Made by a program: the position numbers and the translations under genes
Shown here: piece after piece, positions 59,385-64,000 of the stretch
How the letters are laid out: each line of letters begins with the position of its first letter
Position numbering within the stretch: position 1 is the first letter of the stretch
NCBI GenBank assembly: GCA_029851415.1
Contig: CM056744.1
Coordinates: 97,311,338 to 97,375,337 of the forward strand
Length of the DNA: 64,000 nt
Source of the DNA: Eretmocerus hayati
Lineage: Eukaryota > Arthropoda > Insecta > Hymenoptera > Aphelinidae
Direction: 5' to 3'
The notes under the pieces: model-generated
Databases searched by the model: none
Seen by the model: only the letters and a program-made list of their open reading frames with translations
Told to the model about the DNA's origin: nothing

Positions 59385-62290
59385 ACCAACAGTTTCATGA
59401 CGTAATAACATATCTATGCATACTTAAGGCGTATCGAAGTGAACACAACCTAGTACTCGCGAATTCAAATTCCTCGGTATCATTCTGTTGATATGTTATA
59501 CATCTACACTCGGTGACAATGAATATTTTCCGAGTGTGTCGAACCTCATACCTTCAAAGCAATATACTCTCTCAACATGAATCGGCTAACACGAACGGAT
59601 TTTGAGTCAAAATCAGCTAAATAAAATATCTGATTCTTGTGAGAGTAGGTGTGAGTTTGTGTTGGTAAACAACATTGGGGGGCGTGAGGTCCACATTCGG
59701 AAAATATTCGTTGTTCCAATCCGAATCAGACCATTTGCGAGGTCTTCATAATTGTAATTTTAGCCTCATACCTTCAGAATTATAATTCAGTCTCAGGATT
59801 CTGAGCAGAAGCTCAAGGCCAGAAGAGCTTTTCCAGATTTGAACGGAGTTTATGTCCGGACATGCTAGAGTCTAATACCTACAAAGAGCCTCGCCAGGTT
59901 AGGGAATATTTTTCAGTAGTGTCTTTGATCATCTCATTTCATGATCGTATCAAAAATCTTATTTATTCAGAGGCTGAATAAATAGTCTGGGGGACGTTTC
60001 TAAAAATATAGGAAAGATTTTTACAGATAGATTCCTAAAAATTTCCTCATTCTCTCTTATCTTCCGAATAACAGCGTCCTGTCTTAAACTTTTGCGATGG
60101 TTGGAAAGCAGAGAAAAACAAAGACTGATCATCTAAATACAAACGAGCCCTGCGGATTTGAGCATCATTTATCGACTCATTATCGCTGTAAGTAATGCGA
60201 TCAATTGCAGGAATTAGTTCCCTACTTCAATAGCAGCTGAATATGAAAGGATGTCCGTCAAGCAATTCACTGGTCCTAAAGTGTCGGTAACGGTTTTTCG
60301 TCCATATTCATCCACAAGCGAGTGGAATATTCAAAACAGAAGCTGAAAAAATGATCGACAGAAACTTCTTTTTAAATTTCATTCCTCATGTCTCTGGTTC
60401 CGCAATCTCGCGAGCGGCTCTCCAAATTCATAGAGATGTGTTTTAACAAATATCTACCTATCATTATTAGTCCGTTTTTGTTTGGGAACGTAGGATCTAT
60501 GATCTTTTATCTGATTGAGAAATAAATGACAACCTTGCACAGACTAGCTTCCGCACATTCCCCTGCACATGAAAAGATGAACCATTCCGCATCACTGATC
60601 GTAAACACTGTATAGAGTGTATAGAGCATTATTAGTATATTATGTGTCGGGTGCCAAAGGTATTTTTCCGACTGACATAGAAATGCCTATTATTCCGTCC
60701 GAGACGGAAACGCGCACGCGTTTTCCACAACTCGGTACGTAATATGATATTTCAGTGACCAATTGTCCGAATCCGTGGAGTCAGTATAGATTTTTTATGT
60801 ATTCAAGATAAGATTAATTATATAAGAGATACTCATATTGCAAGAGCCTTGATGATTCCTGTAATAAAAAGCGCGGTCGAGAGGACCGATCACCTCGGAC
60901 ACTATTTCACGCAGAAGTTCATGAATCAAAGTACAAATTACTGATTCGAATTTCCCGTAACAAAAAGGAACTGTTTTGATGATTGTGGACAAATGTGGAT
61001 GCGACTCCCAGTCCATCGAACTCTGTCATATGTATATGGTCTCTCAATGGCACCGAGGCGGGCCAGTTTGCACTCGGCCCAATCGATTATTTGATGACTC
61101 CGGCTTCTCTGAGGCCAATCGCAACAACCACGCATGTCGATCAAACTCAATCACCATCGGTAATATTTTACCCGGTTTATCGTCTTCAAATCCTGTAACA
61201 CGATTTTGCACAGAGAGGTTTGTTTTACCGAGCGTTTCTAGTGACATGTTCTTAAAAGCTTTTGTTCTAATATCGCCTTAAACTAGTTCATCTATCCGAT
61301 AAAACTAATTATTGGTACTATAATTTCTTTAGGGTTATCTCAAAAACCATTTTCCACTTTTCGTGAATTCGGCACAACTAAGTGACTCGAAACTGAGTCA
61401 AGGTAGCATGAACTTCTCACAGTAGCTAAATTAGTTGGAAGTTGATGACTTCCAATAAAAATTTACGAGTATTTCATCAGTATAACAAAGCAAAATGATT
61501 TAGCTGAAAAAATTTTTTGCAAAAATTTAATTCCAGAATTCAAATATGTATACATACATCGACAACATCAACAATAAGGTTTTACAATCAATTTTTCCTA
61601 ATATTATATACAAACTTGTTAAGTATAACAACAAATAAGTAAAATTGGCATTCCGCAAAAGATTTCGTAAAAAATATTACGATCAGGAAACGATATTCCC
61701 TATCAATATTCATCTTTCTTTCATACTCTTCTATACGCTCGTTAGAGGTGGATCTTTTTTCTCGTTCTTGATACTTGCTTGAAATTTTCAAATCATGATT
61801 GAGCAAAATTACATGAATGTAACAACAACTCACTCTGTATACATTCAAAAGTCTGTCTACTAAAGACGTCAAATTCACTAGTAGATATTCAAAGTATCTC
61901 ATTTGATGAATCTCAATCGACTATGTTTCGATAATGCTTATCATTGCTTTGTAATATTTGAGCTCATGTTGATCTGCTCAAATCGTTCGAATCACAAGTG
62001 GAGCGGGAAAGGAATATCTGTAAAATATTCACAACATAGCTCACTTTAAGCATTTAGATAAAGTTGAGCATCATTCTATAAATTTAGTAGATCTCTTCAG
62101 GCTTACGAAGTGTACAATAATTGCGCAAAAACTCGCTAAAAGCTGGACCTATCAAGTCACTTTGATTCACCACTGAATCAGAATTGTACATATGGCATTA
62201 AGATTTGATTATGGTTGAGTCCATTCATATTGATGGTGCTAAATATTTAGTAAAAAAAATTACTTCTCAGTATCCGGTACAATTTTAAAT
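59385..62290. other. AT-rich spacer between the histone cluster and alanine aminotransferase
   Basis: About 2.9 kb with no supported gene. The right part presumably contains the 3' UTR of the aminotransferase, with its poly(A) signal not fixed. Confidence 0.5.
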
Positions 62291-63734
62291 CTAACTGTAC
62301 TCTTTCAGGAACTTCAAATGGAATTCTTTGAGGCTGCCAAGCATACTATTAATTTTATCTTTTTGAGGCAATATTGTCGTTCTAAAATGATAAGTACCAG
62401 GACGCTGACCGAAACCTGATCCCGGTATAACACAAATTCCAGTAGCTTCAAGTAACTTGAATGCATAGAATACATCTGGCTCTTGGCCAGCTGCTTTAGC
62501 TGCTTTGATGACTTTCTCTGGCAAGTCAATCCTCGGAAAAACGTACATTGCACCCATTGCTGGGTTTGCCTGAAATATTGAAATTTTCGTTTAATAAAAC
62601 GTCTCATTACGGAAACATTAAGAAGATAGTTGTAAATATAATGCGTATCCGGTGGAATAAATGTGTAGACAGAGTACTCACATGATATCCGGGGATACTG
62701 TTAAGAGTATCCACGACAAGACGTGATCTTTCAGCCAGAGATTGCAGGGTTGCCTCTTTTTCCTTTAAAAATTGGGCATAAGATGGTTCTCCTTTTCTTG
62801 GAGGGTTTACCACCACATCCATTGCTGCTTGACCAACGGCTGTTGGGCACAGCGTGGCTGAGATAGATTTCAGCAAAATAGCCATGACTTTTGGATCCAT
62901 ATTGATAATTTCACCGTAACCACCGCGAAGACCGCATTCGCCCATGTAACCTAGAATCGTAGATGTCCATTAGAATAACAGAAACGTAGGTCCATCTTGA
63001 TTATGCGAGACCATCTGGGATAAAATTGGAGAAGATTTAACTTTATTCTCTAAGGAAGTTTCTAATGAATTCACAAACTGGAATTGATTGTTTTGATGTA
63101 AAAATTACAGTGGGTAAATCTATGGATTTGAGTATGAATTCGTATTCAATGTTGTAATTCTACATAAAATAGGGAAATGATAATCATTGTATTGGACTGA
63201 TGATCGGGAGCTAATCTACGTTTTGTAAGGGAATTCAAATCAATGGCTCATGAATATTGTCTAGCCGACGAAGAAGTTTATCAACAAACCTTTTGATACG
63301 GACATAAATGAAGCCAGCTCCATCTGTGAGTAAGGCTCGCCCATTTCATTCATCACTTTCTTGAATGAATGGAAGCAGCAATCTTTGTGATAAATGTTAT
63401 CCTGGTAAACCTCGTCTGCTAGCAAGAACAGCCTGTTTTTGTATGCAAACTTGATGACGTCTTCTATATTCTCACGAGACAAGACTTGACCAGTAGGATT
63501 TCCAGGATTAATGACAACAAGTACTCGGGGATTGCTATGTTTTCGGGCCTCTTCAAGGCTACGTTCGAGTTCGCTTTGGTCCAAGGCCCATTTGTTGTCC
63601 TCATTCAGGTAATAACCACATTGAGCTAACCCAAATTCAGCTAAAGTGGCAGAGTACAGTGGGTATTGAGGTATTGGAATTAAAATTCCAGTTGGTTTGC
63701 CGTTTATTCGCTCGTTGAAGAGTTTCAGGAATGC
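62291..63734 (-). CDS. GPT: Alanine aminotransferase, last three coding exons (5' part outside the window)
   Basis: PLP enzyme that interconverts alanine plus 2-oxoglutarate with pyruvate plus glutamate. Exons by splice signals and homology: 63290-63734, 62682-62950, 62291-62569 (TAG at 62291-62293). Introns are 339 and 112 bp with GT...AG ends. Visible family landmarks are ILIPIPQYPLYSATLAE, VINPGNPTGQVLSRENIE, LFLLADEVYQDN, the PLP-lysine motif SVSKG (codon 63291-63293) spliced to YMGECGLRGGY, and the C-terminus CVIPGSGFGQRPGTYHFR to FLKEYS. These fit class-I ALT proteins almost residue for residue. About the last 330 residues are present, so the N-terminus, and hence cytosolic or mitochondrial targeting, cannot be judged. 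Confidence 0.93.
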
Positions 63735-64000
63735 CTGAGAAAAGAAACATACCTTAATGAGCGCAACTTTCACCGAGGTAATTGCTTGATCGAATATGGG
63801 GGAATTTTTTGCTGCCAGGGCGGTGAGATCGATGGACGAGAGCGCTCCGTTTCGAGTTCCAAGTTGAGTGAGGCTCTCGTGTTATTATTTGAGCAAAGAT
63901 TTTCTTTTGCGTTCTCAGTTGTTATAGAATTTAGCATGAACCAGAGTCAATGACTCATACACTCTTTAAAATAACTTTTCGAAAGATATTATTGTGAAAA
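63735..64000 (-). other. Probable intron of the aminotransferase gene, with an unexplained open frame
   Basis: Directly upstream of the 63734 acceptor (TTTCTTTTCTCAG) an open frame continues for about 40 codons on the minus strand, and a donor-like AAG|GTATGT lies only 18 bases before the exon. This sequence does not resemble the ALT family, so I treat it as intron. An alternative exon is possible. Confidence 0.4.

Noticed and set aside
63735..63752. An 18-base intron between GTATGT and TTTTCTCAG
   Set aside because: Far below the minimum length for spliceosomal introns; the acceptor is simply used with a donor outside the window.

Overview
The window is eukaryotic nuclear DNA, most likely from an insect or another arthropod. 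The signs are replication-dependent histone genes arranged as a quintet (H1, H3/H4, H2B/H2A) with the metazoan histone 3' stem-loop, a spliced alanine aminotransferase gene, and several insect-type non-LTR retrotransposon lineages (R1, Jockey and I-like). The AT-rich single-copy DNA contrasts with GC-rich retroelement and histone coding regions. I cannot name the species from the sequence alone.

Layout. 1-11.0 kb: a head-to-tail run of R1-clade elements joined through (GA)n microsatellite. It holds the 3' 4 kb of a copy with an intact ORF2, a 3'-UTR-only fragment, and a near full-length but decayed copy. 11.4-13.1 kb: a relic Jockey-type element (family A). 13.7-15.2 kb: a foldback whose right arm is split by a 490 bp SINE-like retroinsert with an 11 bp target-site duplication. 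15.2-18.5 kb: no recognisable gene. 18.5-27.2 kb: a chain of inverted-repeat DNA elements, including two about 3 kb elements sharing the terminus CCCGAGTAGAAA and a TTAA-flanked MITE. 27.2-39.5 kb: a Jockey family A element with broken ORF2, interrupted by an apparently intact full-length I-like retrotransposon (31202-36670, with target-site duplication) and by a 2.1 kb near-perfect palindrome. 39.5-44.4 kb: AT-rich, with only one MITE recognised. 44.4-50.2 kb: a second Jockey-type family (B), full length with a 13 bp target-site duplication, broken ORF2, and a 0.9 kb inverted-repeat element in its 3' UTR. 50.2-52.4 kb: nothing recognised.

52.5-59.4 kb is the histone cluster: H1(+), a divergent H3(-)/H4(+) pair, a divergent H2B(-)/H2A(+) pair, then a truncated H2A pseudogene that keeps its stem-loop. 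The pairs share short promoters of about 280-310 bp with TATA-like boxes about 30 bp upstream of TCAGT-type initiators. 59.4-62.3 kb: nothing recognised. 62.3-63.7 kb: the last three coding exons of alanine aminotransferase on the minus strand, with the gene continuing past the right edge.

The host genes are housekeeping (chromatin proteins and amino-acid metabolism). Almost everything else recognised is nested mobile DNA, and the order of insertion can be read from which element interrupts which.
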